A stretch of 64,000 nt of DNA from Paenibacillus_E sp042676385 (GCF_042676385.1 NZ_JBHTHA010000052.1:62001-126000), one strand, 5' to 3'. Numbered from the stretch's first letter, positions 1-7,980 are shown. Translations and numbers: made by a program. The notes: generated from the sequence alone by a model not told the origin.

Positions 1-613
1 TGACATTCGCCTTCTTCTCGCCTTCGATTTTTTTGATGCCGAATGCGGATAGAAGTGCATAGAGCGTGACGGCATACACAAAATAGACGATTCCCGTAAT
101 GAGAAACGGCAGCGATCCGTCCATCGTTGCAAAGAAAGAACCGAGCAAAGGTCCGACAGCCGCACCAACATTAATAGCCATATAACGCAACGAGAACACT
201 TTCAAACGTTTCGCAGGTTCTGTTAAATCAGCCATTAATGCTTGAGAAACAGGTTCGTAGAAGGATCTGCACAAGCCGTTGAGCATATTCAGCAGCATGA
301 ACCAAATCGGCAGTTTCACAAAGGCAAAGCCGGTAAAAACGAACGCCCATCCAAATAAAGCGGCCAGCATGATAATACGTCGACCGAATCGATCCGATAG
401 CGTCCCGCCAACAAAACCGCCAACAGTTCCGGCCAATGCTCCCATCCCGATGACAACGCCGATCATAACCTCGCTCATAGACGTGTTTCTAGACAGGTAA
501 ATGGCAAGAAATGGCAAACTCATCGAGGATGCCGCCCTTGCCATAACGGTTCCGAGAATCAGCGTATGTACGATCGGATGGTATGTACTTAGAAAATTAC
601 GAAGTCGATTCAT
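1..613 (-). CDS. MFS transporter, N-terminal part (C-terminus outside window)
   Basis: This is the N-terminal 204 codons of a major facilitator superfamily transporter; the rest lies beyond the left edge. The visible protein starts MNRLRNFLSTYHP and carries about six hydrophobic helices. Between helices 2 and 3 is the MFS motif A form GGTLSDRFGRR, which marks a proton-driven exporter or sugar/drug permease. A second familiar stretch is SFYEPVSQALMADLT in helix 4-5. The substrate cannot be told from this half. The ATG at 611-613 begins the protein directly after a non-coding gap. The neighbour 755-1804 has the same orientation but ends in a terminator, so this gene probably has its own promoter. 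Confidence 0.85.
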   Translation of the reverse strand, partial: MNRLRNFLSTYHPIVHTLILGTVMARAASSMSLPFLAIYLSRNTSMSEVMIGVVIGMGALAGTVGGFVGGTLSDRFGRRIIMLAALFGWAFVFTGFAFVKLPIWFMLLNMLNGLCRSFYEPVSQALMADLTEPAKRLKVFSLRYMAINVGAAVGPLLGSFFATMDGSLPFLITGIVYFVYAVTLYALLSAFGIKKIEGEKKANV

Positions 614-710
614 GCTGCGCAGCCCCCCTGTCTCTGATATTTATTAACCCAAGGTTAATGAATCCGAAAGATAATTATACACGAAAAATGTCAGCATGTG
701 TCTTTTTCGC

Positions 711-743
711 GCAAAAAAACACCTTCCCAATCAGGAAAGGTGT
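711..743 (-). terminator. Rho-independent terminator
   Basis: Imperfect inverted repeat ACACCTTCC / GGAAAGGTGT with a short loop, followed on the minus strand by a run of T residues. It lies just after the stop of the 755-1804 gene. Confidence 0.75.
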
Positions 744-754
744 CTGCTGCACTA

Positions 755-1804
755 TTAACTGCTGCAGCCGGATCCGCAGCTAGAGCTCGAAGAACAGCTG
801 GAGCCCGAGGAACAGCTCGATCCCGAACTGCAGCTGCTTCCGCTGCCGCTATCTCCAGAACTACCATCGCCGGAATTGCCGCCATCCCAGCTTCCGCCTG
901 AGCTGCCGCAGCCCGATGTGGAGCAGTTGCTTTGGTTTTGCCACTTCTGTCGATCTAATTCCTCTTCCGATTGTGGAAGAATCGGGCTCATACTGCTGTC
1001 ATAATTATCGCTATCCAAGATGGAGTAGAACATCATGGCACCAGCCAGGTACATCATCCCGTTGCCAACCGAACCCTGTTGCGACCACTCCGTGTCCTCG
1101 ATTCTGTTGCTTTGCGCCGCATGCCTTGCTTCATGAATCGCCTGCTGAATGAGCATGCGGATCGTTTCCTCCACCTCAGGATACCGCTGAGCCTGTTCCA
1201 TATCAAACCAGCGCTCGGCGATCTCGGATTCGATGCCTTCGCGAAGCAGATTTGTCCGCTCCTGATCGAGCGGATGACGGAAAAATCCATTCCAGCAGAC
1301 GGTGCTGGAAGGAGCAAATTGGAACAAATGCGCATATACCCAGTCAAACCATGCGCGTTCTCCCGGCATTTGTCTGGGCTCCCGTTCCGGAGCATGATGA
1401 ATGACGCCGCCGGCAAACATTTCTCCGAATCGTTGATATTCCCTGGTAAACATTAACATTTCATGCCATATGGCATCAATTCCCTGGCTAAACATCGGTG
1501 TTCGTTTCAATATCAAGTTCATCAGGAAAAAGCGCTGTAATTCAAACCATTTGCAAGCAAACTCATCATCCGTCATGTTCCGATCTTCCGAAAGTACCCG
1601 ATATTTCAATCTTTCCACATAATCAGACGGAATGGCGCTCTGGAGTCTGGCCACAGCACTCTGCAATGGAACGCCCGGAAGCAGACCCAGCCCTTGCGGC
1701 AGCTCCGAAGCATCATAACGAAATCTGGCCTTGGCGAATCGCCTTTGTCGATTCAGGTTCTTTTGGGGTGTCGAGGCAAACCATTTGCGTAATAAGCGAA
1801 ACAT
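755..1804 (-). CDS. GRDP-like protein with Ser/Gly/Cys-rich tail
   Basis: A 349-residue protein of unknown function. The start at 1804 is preferred over upstream ATGs because it has a GGGAGG site 7-8 bases before it. The middle holds IDAIWHEMLMFTREYQRF (about residues 105-125), which resembles the WH-containing motif of glycine-rich domain-containing proteins (GRDP-like); this match is by eye. The last 65 residues are low complexity, made of Ser, Gly, Asp and then regularly spaced Cys in SCSSGSSCSSGSS-type repeats. There is no signal peptide and one weak hydrophobic stretch near residue 240. It is a stand-alone gene with its own terminator, convergent with nothing and divergent from the epimerase gene at 1918. 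Its role is unknown; the tail could be modified, cross-linked or metal-binding, but nothing proves it. Confidence 0.7.
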   Translation of the reverse strand: MFRLLRKWFASTPQKNLNRQRRFAKARFRYDASELPQGLGLLPGVPLQSAVARLQSAIPSDYVERLKYRVLSEDRNMTDDEFACKWFELQRFFLMNLILKRTPMFSQGIDAIWHEMLMFTREYQRFGEMFAGGVIHHAPEREPRQMPGERAWFDWVYAHLFQFAPSSTVCWNGFFRHPLDQERTNLLREGIESEIAERWFDMEQAQRYPEVEETIRMLIQQAIHEARHAAQSNRIEDTEWSQQGSVGNGMMYLAGAMMFYSILDSDNYDSSMSPILPQSEEELDRQKWQNQSNCSTSGCGSSGGSWDGGNSGDGSSGDSGSGSSCSSGSSCSSGSSCSSSSSCGSGCSS

Positions 1805-1917
1805 AAGGCATCCCTCCCTTTTTCCAATATAACACAATATTGTTAACGGAAGAATAAAGACAATTGGAAATCGTTGCATCAACAACCTATAATCAAAGAA
1901 AAAGGAGGCGCACACCG

Positions 1918-2808
1918 ATGAAAATTGCAGTCACCGGCGGCACCGGATTTATAGGCGGACGATTGATCAATTATCTACTTCGGGAAGGGCATGAAGTCAT
2001 CAACATATCACGCTCGGCCGCTATTCATACTCATGGAGTCCCAACCGTGTCCTGGGAGCATCTGGAAGAAACGCCCTCCTTGCTTGAAGGAATTGATGCG
2101 ATTGTCAATCTGGCAGGCGAGTCCATTAATCAGCGATGGACGTCAAAAGCAAAGGAGCGTATCGTGCAGTCACGCCAAAAAGCCGCTGCCCAAGTGGCTA
2201 AACTGGTCAACCGGCTTGAGGTCAAACCGAAAGTGGTTGTAAACGCGTCAGGCATGTCGATCTATGGCACTTCGGAAACGGAAACGTTCGACGAGCGCAG
2301 CCCGCATCGTGTCGTCGATTTCTTATCGGGTGTTTCCGAAGCATGGGAGCAGGCAGCAGATCAAATCCATGGAACACGCATCGTAAAAGTACGCGTCGGA
2401 CTTGTCCTTGACGGCAGGGAAGGCGCTTTTCCCAAGATGGCTCTGCCCTATAAGTTAGGGGTTGGCGGCCCAATCGGCAGCGGAAAACAATGGCTATCGT
2501 GGATTCATATCGATGACATGGTGAGGCTTATTTCTTTCTGCTTGGAGCACGAAGCGATAAGCGGACCCGTCAACGCGACAGCACCCAATCCCGTGACGAA
2601 TAAGGAATTCGGAAAGGTGTTGGCGAAGACGTTGCGACGACCGGATTGGTTTCCGCTGCCAGCTTTCGTGATGAAGTTGGCTTTTGGCGAGTTGTCCGTT
2701 CTCCTCTTGGAAGGCCAGAAAGTATTGCCGCGGGTATTGCTGGAGCATGGATTTGATTTTAACTATACAACGGTAGATAAGGCACTTGCAGATATTTTGA
2801 GGGTTTGA
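1918..2808 (+). CDS. TIGR01777 family NAD(P)-binding epimerase
   Basis: A 296-residue member of the SDR39U1/TIGR01777 family of short-chain-type nucleotide-sugar-epimerase-like proteins (B. subtilis YfhF type). The N-terminus has the Rossmann dinucleotide motif TGGTGFIGGRL. Family landmarks follow: NLAGESINQRWT, VNASGMSIYG near residue 110 and the SWIHIDDMV segment. The C-terminal DUF1731-like part contains PRVLLEHGFDF. The start at 1918 follows AAAGGAGG by 8 bases; the in-frame ATG upstream at 1864 has no such site. The real substrate of this family is not established. It stands alone, divergent from the Ser/Cys-tail gene. Confidence 0.9.
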   Translation: MKIAVTGGTGFIGGRLINYLLREGHEVINISRSAAIHTHGVPTVSWEHLEETPSLLEGIDAIVNLAGESINQRWTSKAKERIVQSRQKAAAQVAKLVNRLEVKPKVVVNASGMSIYGTSETETFDERSPHRVVDFLSGVSEAWEQAADQIHGTRIVKVRVGLVLDGREGAFPKMALPYKLGVGGPIGSGKQWLSWIHIDDMVRLISFCLEHEAISGPVNATAPNPVTNKEFGKVLAKTLRRPDWFPLPAFVMKLAFGELSVLLLEGQKVLPRVLLEHGFDFNYTTVDKALADILRV

Positions 2809-3269
2809 TAATCCGGAAAACAGGGTTAACCCGGCTACCTCGCCGCAGCTTCCGATGATAAGTTTCGAGTCCGGAATGCTACCATAGCCACGGTCACTGC
2901 GCTAATGGCTTGAATAAGGAACCGCGGTCGTTATTAGTGAATAAGTTTGACGCTAATTTTTGGCGAAATAGCCATATCGGGGCTCGAAAGAACAAAAGTC
3001 CATAAACAACGAACAGTCTTCGCTAATTATGGACTTTTATTCGTTCGAAGCCTGATTGGTGGTCATTTACCCGCCAAATGCGTCAAAATGTTCTCTATTT
3101 AGAGACATTGGTTCTTTCCACGACGGGTAAGGGGGAACTGTAGACATATAGGGCATTGCCGACTGTTTAGGCATTTCAATCTTCTTTACTAGAGCTTTAG
3201 CGGTCATTCCGGACAAATAGATGACTCATTTGTTCTTTATTTGAGGGTCTTTATTAACGAACAATAGAC
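2809..3269. other. Intergenic stretch, AT-rich repeats, no gene seen
   Basis: No reading frame with a ribosome binding site was found here. The stretch contains a 12-bp inverted repeat (AAAAGTCCATAA at about 2995-3006 and its complement at about 3029-3040) and short repeated words such as AACGAACAATAG and TTTGTTCTTTATTTGAGGGTC. It reads like decayed or repetitive intergenic DNA. Confidence 0.5.
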
Positions 3270-3368
3270 CTAATTCCGTTGTTCATGCCCAAGCATCGGC
3301 CATCTTGGAACAGCAAAAACTGCTGCGAGCACATGGAGCAGGCGTCTTCTTCTCCGTATTCTTTTCAT
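3270..3368 (-). CDS. Possible 32-residue arginine-rich micro-ORF
   Basis: A short frame on the minus strand starts at 3368 with ATG, 6 bases after a strong TTGGAGG site, and encodes 32 residues beginning MKRIRRRRRLLHVLAAVFAV. The run of basic residues followed by a hydrophobic stretch resembles the beginning of a signal peptide, so it could be a true micro-protein, a leader peptide or the broken start of a lost exported protein. The following intergenic DNA shows no continuation of the gene. Only the Shine-Dalgarno spacing and composition support it. Confidence 0.3.
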   Translation of the reverse strand: MKRIRRRRRLLHVLAAVFAVPRWPMLGHEQRN

Positions 3369-3536
3369 AGTTACCTCCAACATGAATAGATTTCCACTAC
3401 GAAATAGCATACTGCTCTAATGTTCACGGAGTATTATTTCGTGATAAAAATCTTGTAAAAACAAAAAGTCCTTTTCAAACGAAATAAAATTGTGTACAAT
3501 TAATTTGCACAAAATATATATGAGAAGGTGAACCTT

Positions 3537-4031
3537 TTGAACGTCCATGATTTTAGTGTCCGAACGATCCGCGGAGAAGAAAAACCGCTTTCCGACTACC
3601 GCGGTCAAGTGCTGCTAATCGTCAATACCGCTACGAAATGCGGGTTCGCCCCCCAATTCACAGGTCTTCAAGAGCTTCATGACACATACAAAGATCAAGG
3701 ATTTACTGTTCTTGGCTTCCCTTGCAATCAATTCAGAGAGCAAGAACCCGGCGACGACGCCCAGGTCGAGCAGGCTTGCCAGATCAATTTTGGCGTGAAT
3801 TTCCCGCTTTTCTCCAAAATCGACGTCAACGGCCCTGGCGCGCATCCTCTCTACCGCCATCTTAAACAACATGCATCCGGTCTTTTCGGTTCAGGCATCA
3901 AATGGAATTTCACGAAGTTCTTGGTTGACCGGCAGGGCAATGTCATCAAACGATTTTCACCAACGACAGCTCCTCATAAAATTGAGAGCCAGATCCGCAA
4001 ACTGCTGGAACGATCAGCGGTCCACGCATAA
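3537..4031 (+). CDS. Glutathione peroxidase family (thiol peroxidase)
   Basis: A 164-residue GPx-like thiol peroxidase that reduces hydroperoxides in the cytosol; bacterial members usually use thioredoxin. The peroxidatic cysteine is in NTATKCGF (Cys35). The GFPCNQFREQEPG segment supplies the conserved Gln, and KWNFTKFLVD supplies the Trp/Asn of the active site. It has Cys where mammalian enzymes carry selenocysteine. The TTG at 3537 is chosen as start: GAGAAGGTG lies just upstream, and the protein then begins (M)NVHDFSVRTI as relatives do. The GTG at 3528 lies within that ribosome site. It ends just before a bidirectional terminator. Confidence 0.93.
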   Translation: MNVHDFSVRTIRGEEKPLSDYRGQVLLIVNTATKCGFAPQFTGLQELHDTYKDQGFTVLGFPCNQFREQEPGDDAQVEQACQINFGVNFPLFSKIDVNGPGAHPLYRHLKQHASGLFGSGIKWNFTKFLVDRQGNVIKRFSPTTAPHKIESQIRKLLERSAVHA

Positions 4032-4048
4032 GCTGGCTACCACGCAAA

Positions 4049-4088
4049 AAAAGCATCTAGACCACTTTAAAGTGGCTGGATGCTTTTG
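4049..4088. terminator. Bidirectional terminator
   Basis: Inverted repeat AAAGCATC...GACCACTTT/AAAGTGG...GATGCTTTT between the convergent peroxidase and DUF1450 genes, with A and T runs on the outer sides. Confidence 0.8.
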
Positions 4089-4101
4089 TGCTTACTCTTA
4101 T

Positions 4102-4323
4102 TTATTTCACATACTTCTTCGCCTTTTCGATCGCTTCATCCTCTGTCGTTCCGGTTATGTAACGTCCATTAATAAAAATAAATGCAAATCGAGAACACGG
4201 ACCGCAATATGACTTACAGGCCACTTTGACGTCAGCGTCCGGCGCAATAGCTTGAAGCTTCGGCAGGGCGGTCTTCACTTTCATGTGTTTGCATTTATCA
4301 CAAATGCGAATATCATTCGGCAT
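4102..4323 (-). CDS. DUF1450 (YuzB-like) cysteine-rich small protein
   Basis: A 73-residue protein resembling the YuzB/DUF1450 family. Cysteines sit at 8 and 11 (CDKC) and at 36, 40 and 43 (CKSYCGPC), followed by AFIFINGRYITGTTEDEA, which resembles the FALVNGEIVTG-type strand of YuzB. The thioredoxin-like fold and metal or Fe-S binding are possible but not shown. Its ATG overlaps the stop codon of the upstream HesB-like gene by one base (TAATG), so the two are very likely translationally coupled. The proteins of B. subtilis yuzB and the Fe-S genes yutI/yutM lie near one another, which supports an Fe-S or redox context. Confidence 0.75.
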   Translation of the reverse strand: MPNDIRICDKCKHMKVKTALPKLQAIAPDADVKVACKSYCGPCSRFAFIFINGRYITGTTEDEAIEKAKKYVK

Positions 4324-4625
4324 TAGTGATCTCCGTGGTTCCCCTTGCTAGGGTTCGTAATCATGAAGCCTTCTTCCGGTGTGTAGAAGTAGTCGATCCG
4401 AATACCGTCAAGAAGCGGTTCGTCTTTATCCAGCAGCACATCGATTCCTTTATCCGTGCTGACAACGACATCGTTAGTCGATTTATCGTCAAGACCCAAA
4501 CCATAGTGGGCGTGGTCGCCATGTTTGTGAGTCACTTGTACGCGAACCGTTAAACCTTTGTTTTCTTCTTTGTCCAGCTCCAATTGGAGTACTTTTGCTG
4601 CATTGCGAGAAATTTTGACGTTCAT
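4323..4625 (-). CDS. HesB/IscA-like protein lacking all cysteines
   Basis: A 100-residue protein aligning by eye with A-type Fe-S carriers (IscA/SufA/HesB). The family landmarks are there: LTVRVQV near residues 25-31, the turn at 33-41, LLDGIRIDY at 71-79 and EGFMITNP at 85-92. However the three conserved cysteines are missing: the first position is occupied by HKHGDHAH (33-40) and the C-terminal CGC by NHGDH (96-100). The protein contains no cysteine at all. The ATG at 4625 follows AGGAGA at good spacing; a longer frame to 4718 lacks such a site. It is likely not a standard Fe-S scaffold. It is coupled to the downstream cysteine-rich DUF1450 gene. Confidence 0.75.
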   Translation of the reverse strand: MNVKISRNAAKVLQLELDKEENKGLTVRVQVTHKHGDHAHYGLGLDDKSTNDVVVSTDKGIDVLLDKDEPLLDGIRIDYFYTPEEGFMITNPSKGNHGDH

Positions 4626-4818
4626 ATGTACACATCTCCTGAAACTAGTTTTATTCTTATTGTAAATAATCGGGACAACGAAATCAACCTTCGTTAAGCT
4701 TGCAACTTCAAGTCTCACTCTATAAAATAAATAGTAGCGGGAAAATTGAACACTAAATACAACATTGTAACTTACTTACCTCGAAGTTAGTGACCTAAAC
4801 TTGAAAGGATGCGTTCTT

Positions 4819-5178
4819 ATGTCTACCCTTGAGAATGAGAAAATCGCTCCACTCAGCAATTATATTCCCAAAGAACCTAATGTGATTGAATGCTCCATCG
4901 AACGGACGCTGGAAGTTATCGGCGGCAAATGGGCCTTTCTTGTACTTCGAGAATTGTTTTGCGGCACACGCAGATTCGGCGAGCTGCAGCGGCAAGTAGC
5001 CGGAATCAGTCCCAAATCGTTGACCGACACGCTTCGTCACCTTGAGGAACATGGCGTGCTGGAACGAACGGCATATCCGACCGTCCCCGTCACGGTGGAA
5101 TATACGTTGACACCGAAGGGCGAGGATCTGCATCAAATATTGAAAGAAATGAAGTTATGGTCCGCAAAATGGACATAA
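4819..5178 (+). CDS. HxlR-type winged-helix regulator
   Basis: A 119-residue MarR/HxlR-family transcription factor. It starts with a variable arm and then the family signature ECSIERTLEVIGGKWAFLVL (Cys31 next to the winged helix), the recognition part GISPKSLTDTLRHLEEHGVL and the wing YTLTPKGEDL. Several HxlR proteins (YodB, HypR) sense thiol stress through such a cysteine, so redox sensing is plausible. Upstream, 4776-4797 contains the imperfect palindrome ACTTACCTCGAAGTTAGT, a candidate autoregulatory operator. The ATG at 4819 follows GAAAGGA. It is followed 38 bases later by map on the same strand. Confidence 0.9.
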   Translation: MSTLENEKIAPLSNYIPKEPNVIECSIERTLEVIGGKWAFLVLRELFCGTRRFGELQRQVAGISPKSLTDTLRHLEEHGVLERTAYPTVPVTVEYTLTPKGEDLHQILKEMKLWSAKWT

Positions 5179-5216
5179 TGAAAGATTAGGGACCTACGTC
5201 AGAGGAGTGTTACTAG

Positions 5217-5963
5217 ATGATTACAATTAAATCCAAAGAGCAAATTGAAAAAATGGGCGCAGCCGGCCGCATTCTCGCCGATTGCCATAAAGAGATCGCC
5301 AAAATGATTCGTCCCGGCATTACATCTTGGGAAATTGACCAATTCGTCGAAGGCTTTCTGGCCAAACACGGAGCTACGCCGGAGCAAAAGGGATACCGCG
5401 GCTACGAATACGCAACCTGCGCCTCCGTCAATGACGTCATTTGTCACGGCTTTCCGAAAAAAGAAGCTTTGAAAGACGGCGACATCGTCACCATCGATAT
5501 GGTCGTCCGCAAAGACGGATGGCTGGCAGACTCTGCATGGTCATACGCGGTAGGCAACGTCTCTCCCGTTGCTGAGAAGCTGTTAAAAGTAACGAAAGAA
5601 GCTCTCTACAAAGGCATCGAAAAAGCGGTTCCCGGCAATCGCATCGGCGACGTATCGCATGCCATTCAAGTCTATGCCGAGTCTCAGGGCTTCTCTGTGG
5701 TTCGCGACTTCATCGGACATGGGATTGGATCAGAAATGCATGAAGAGCCGCAGGTGCCGCATTACGGGCCGGCAGGCAAGGGACCGCGCATCAAAGAAGG
5801 CATGGTTTTCACGATTGAACCTATGCTTAATGTAGGCAAATTCCATGCAAAGGTTGATCTGGACGGATGGACGGCACGCACGGTTGACGGAAGTCTTTCC
5901 GCTCAATATGAACATACCATAGCGATTACAAGCCAGGGACCGATCATATTGACGGAACAATAA
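5217..5963 (+). CDS. map: Methionine aminopeptidase, type I
   Basis: A 248-residue type I methionine aminopeptidase that removes the N-terminal methionine from new proteins. The five metal ligands are recognisable: Asp in TIDMVV, Asp in LADSAWSY, His in GHGIGSEMHEE, Glu in FTIEPM and Glu in QYEHTIAI. CHGFP supplies the substrate-pocket His. The length matches the family. AGAGGAGTG precedes the ATG. It is not in the usual ribosomal-protein cluster, so this is probably a second, stand-alone copy such as B. subtilis YflG/MapB. It is followed 21 bases later by the AI-2E permease gene. Confidence 0.95.
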   Translation: MITIKSKEQIEKMGAAGRILADCHKEIAKMIRPGITSWEIDQFVEGFLAKHGATPEQKGYRGYEYATCASVNDVICHGFPKKEALKDGDIVTIDMVVRKDGWLADSAWSYAVGNVSPVAEKLLKVTKEALYKGIEKAVPGNRIGDVSHAIQVYAESQGFSVVRDFIGHGIGSEMHEEPQVPHYGPAGKGPRIKEGMVFTIEPMLNVGKFHAKVDLDGWTARTVDGSLSAQYEHTIAITSQGPIILTEQ

Positions 5964-5984
5964 AGTCTCTTTGGAGGTATGTAA

Positions 5985-7097
5985 GTGATTTCTTTTTACA
6001 AGAAATACTGGAGAACGGCCTTTGATATCGGGCTTATCGTACTCACAGTCTACTTATTCATGCTGTTATTCAGCTACCTGTACCGCATTGCGACGCCTAT
6101 CTTCCTGGCTCTGATCATCTACTTGATGATCGAGCCTCTGGCTCGTTTTTTGCACCGCAAAGGCATGCGCAAATCGATTGCCTCAGCGATTTCAACGCTG
6201 CTCTTTGTATTAATCATTTTTGGCGCGCTCACGGGCGCCGCGGTTATTTTCACTAGCCAGATCATGAGCCTTGTCAACAAAGTCGATGATTACCAAGCCG
6301 TTTTTCAGAATCAGATTGTACATAGAATTAGTGAATTGAATGCGCAATTTCAAACGCTGCCGCAGGATGTTATCGACAAAATCAAGGAATATGCAGGTAA
6401 TTTTGCCGCGAGTGCTTCGAAATTTATCGGCAGGTTCTTATCGGGGATGGTAAACTCGCTCACGTCATTCTCCACCTTCATGTTCAATTTCATCGTAGGC
6501 ATCATTCTTGCCTACTTCCTCAGTATTGAGATTGAATCTTGGAAGAAGCTTGCCCATGACAAGACGCCGAATACGTTTAAAAAAGCGTATTATTTTCTAA
6601 AAGAAAATGTTGTCAAGGGTATCGTCTCGTACATAAAAGCGCAATTGAAGCTGATCTCGCTTACTTTCGCGGTTATCTTCATCGCGCTGCTCGTTCTTGG
6701 CGTGAATAACGCCTTCTCCATCTCCCTGCTGTCGGCTATCTTCGATGTTCTGCCGCTGCTTGGCGTTTCGACACTTTTCATTCCGTGGATTATCTATCTG
6801 TTCATTGTCGGCGATACAACTTTAGCCATTTGGCTGAGCGCTGTGCTGCTTGTCGTCATCCTTGTCAGACAGATCATGGAACCCAAAATTACGGGCGAAT
6901 CGCTTGGGGTATCAGCATTTACGACACTAGCCTTTATGATTTTATCGCTTTCTTTATTCGGCGTTGCCGGCGTGATTCTCTCTCCTGTTCTCATCATTTT
7001 GATCAAGGCGCTTTACGATCAAGGCTACTTGCAGCGTTGGATTCGCAAGCCTGAAGATGAGTACACAGAAGGCAGCGCCCCTTATACCGGTCCATAA
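5985..7097 (+). CDS. AI-2E family permease (UPF0118/PerM type)
   Basis: A 370-residue integral membrane protein with about eight helices, of the AI-2E exporter/PerM/YtvI family. Helices lie at about 12-35, 65-90, 155-180, 215-245, 250-275, 280-300 and 310-340. The family segment PLLGVSTLFIPW and the PKITGESLGVSAF loop near residue 300 are clear. Members have been linked to autoinducer-2 export and to Na+/H+ exchange, so the substrate is left open. The start is GTG at 5985, 8 bases after TTTGGAGG. It likely forms an operon with map and ends at a terminator. Confidence 0.88.
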   Translation: MISFYKKYWRTAFDIGLIVLTVYLFMLLFSYLYRIATPIFLALIIYLMIEPLARFLHRKGMRKSIASAISTLLFVLIIFGALTGAAVIFTSQIMSLVNKVDDYQAVFQNQIVHRISELNAQFQTLPQDVIDKIKEYAGNFAASASKFIGRFLSGMVNSLTSFSTFMFNFIVGIILAYFLSIEIESWKKLAHDKTPNTFKKAYYFLKENVVKGIVSYIKAQLKLISLTFAVIFIALLVLGVNNAFSISLLSAIFDVLPLLGVSTLFIPWIIYLFIVGDTTLAIWLSAVLLVVILVRQIMEPKITGESLGVSAFTTLAFMILSLSLFGVAGVILSPVLIILIKALYDQGYLQRWIRKPEDEYTEGSAPYTGP

Positions 7098-7117
7098 AAT
7101 CTCCCTTTATTCTCTAA

Positions 7118-7158
7118 AAAAGCCCTCAAAATCCTTTCGGATTTAGGGGGCTTTTGTC
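7118..7158 (+). terminator. Rho-independent terminator
   Basis: Stem AAAGCCC.C.AAATCC / GGATTTAGGGGGCTTTT with a CTTTC-type loop after the AI-2E permease gene. Confidence 0.8.
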
Positions 7159-7192
7159 ATTGGATTTCCCTTGAATTGGGTCTTTCCTCCCC

Positions 7193-7221
7193 TTGCAATA
7201 GCTAACATGATGTGTTATATT
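7193..7221 (+). promoter_or_regulatory. Vegetative promoter
   Basis: TTGCAA at 7193-7198 and TATATT at 7216-7221, 17 bases apart, 57 bases before the start of the 59-residue gene at 7278. This fits a sigma-A promoter. Confidence 0.6.
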
Positions 7222-7277
7222 AAAAGTGCGTCAAATTAAGGTTTTCACTTCAAAAAGTTGACATAGGAGTGATGAAA

Positions 7278-7457
7278 ATGAGCAACAACAACGTCCAAAT
7301 CCCGCAAGGAGAAGAAATTATCCGTGTAGAAATGACTGTTAAGGAAGCGCTTGCATTGACAGGCACTAAATTCAATCAAAACCACAAGCTAGAGACAGAC
7401 GCTATCAAAAAATTGAAGCGTTCGTTGGCAGACAAATTGCTAACGCCTAACCACTAA
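7278..7457 (+). CDS. Small conserved-type hypothetical protein, 59 aa
   Basis: A 59-residue hydrophilic protein, MSNNNVQIPQGEEIIRVEMT..., not recognised. The C-terminal half is Lys-rich and probably helical (DAIKKLKRSLADKL). The ATG at 7278 is chosen because TAGGAG lies 8 bases upstream; ATG 7272 is too close to it. It has a well-formed promoter (7193-7221) and a terminator, so it is probably a real monocistronic gene that is well expressed. No function can be given. Confidence 0.7.
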   Translation: MSNNNVQIPQGEEIIRVEMTVKEALALTGTKFNQNHKLETDAIKKLKRSLADKLLTPNH

Positions 7458-7488
7458 CCGCTTTACACATACACTGTAGTTACCTGCC

Positions 7489-7530
7489 CGGTGAAACGAT
7501 CAAGGAATCGTTAGCTGGGCTTTTTCGTTT
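7489..7530 (+). terminator. Probable terminator
   Basis: Imperfect stem CCCGGTGAAACGATC / AATCGTTAGCTGGG followed by CTTTTTCG, after the 59-residue gene. Confidence 0.6.
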
Positions 7531-7607
7531 GGGTTCGTATCAATTTAGCTGATTTGCTCATAATAAATGGGCATTGCTTAAATCCATACAGTAAAGGAGT
7601 GAACAAC

Positions 7608-7694
7608 ATGACAGACAATAAGCAGCAAGGTCACGCAAGCCAGAATTCGACTACGCGCACTTCTGATAAAAGCAGTCAGAAAGGCAAGAAATAA
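7608..7694 (+). CDS. Small hydrophilic protein, 28 aa
   Basis: A 28-residue frame, MTDNKQQGHASQNSTTRTSD..., begins 6 bases after AAAGGAGTG. It is very rich in Gln, Ser, Thr, Asn and Lys and lacks hydrophobic residues, a composition like minor small acid-soluble spore proteins. No family is recognised. It lies 39 bases before another small gene on the same strand, so they may be co-transcribed. The strong ribosome binding site is the main support. Confidence 0.5.
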   Translation: MTDNKQQGHASQNSTTRTSDKSSQKGKK

Positions 7695-7733
7695 GACTTC
7701 GCTACCAGAGTTCAGAAGTCTAGGAGGAACAAT

Positions 7734-7925
7734 ATGATCGACAATTTGGAAAGCAATTACGACTGTGCGAATGCGGGAAACGATCTGCACAGCTTAAAGG
7801 AAGAGCTTCAGCAGCTTCAGGTTCAAGACGCCTCTTCCCAAGAAGCTAAAGAGCATTTGAATCGGATTGAAAACCAGATTCGGTTCATTGAAAATAAGTG
7901 CTCCTTCCACCACAGCCATAAATAA
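7734..7925 (+). CDS. Small coiled-coil hypothetical protein, 63 aa
   Basis: A 63-residue protein starting MIDNLESNYDC, with AGGAGGAAC ahead of the ATG. Residues 15-55 form a likely helical coiled coil (HSLKEELQQLQVQDASSQ... and LNRIENQIRFIENK), and it ends HHSHK, with one Cys near each end (Cys11 and Cys56). It is not recognised. It follows the 28-residue gene and is closed by a strong bidirectional terminator shared with the convergent drug exporter. Confidence 0.65.
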   Translation: MIDNLESNYDCANAGNDLHSLKEELQQLQVQDASSQEAKEHLNRIENQIRFIENKCSFHHSHK

Positions 7926-7934
7926 CGCCAAACA

Positions 7935-7975
7935 AACAGTCCATGCACCGTAAATCGGATGCATGGACTGTTTGT
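7935..7975. terminator. Bidirectional terminator
   Basis: Near-perfect inverted repeat AACAGTCCATGCA / TGCATGGACTGTT between convergent genes. Confidence 0.85.
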
Positions 7976-7980
7976 TTGGG

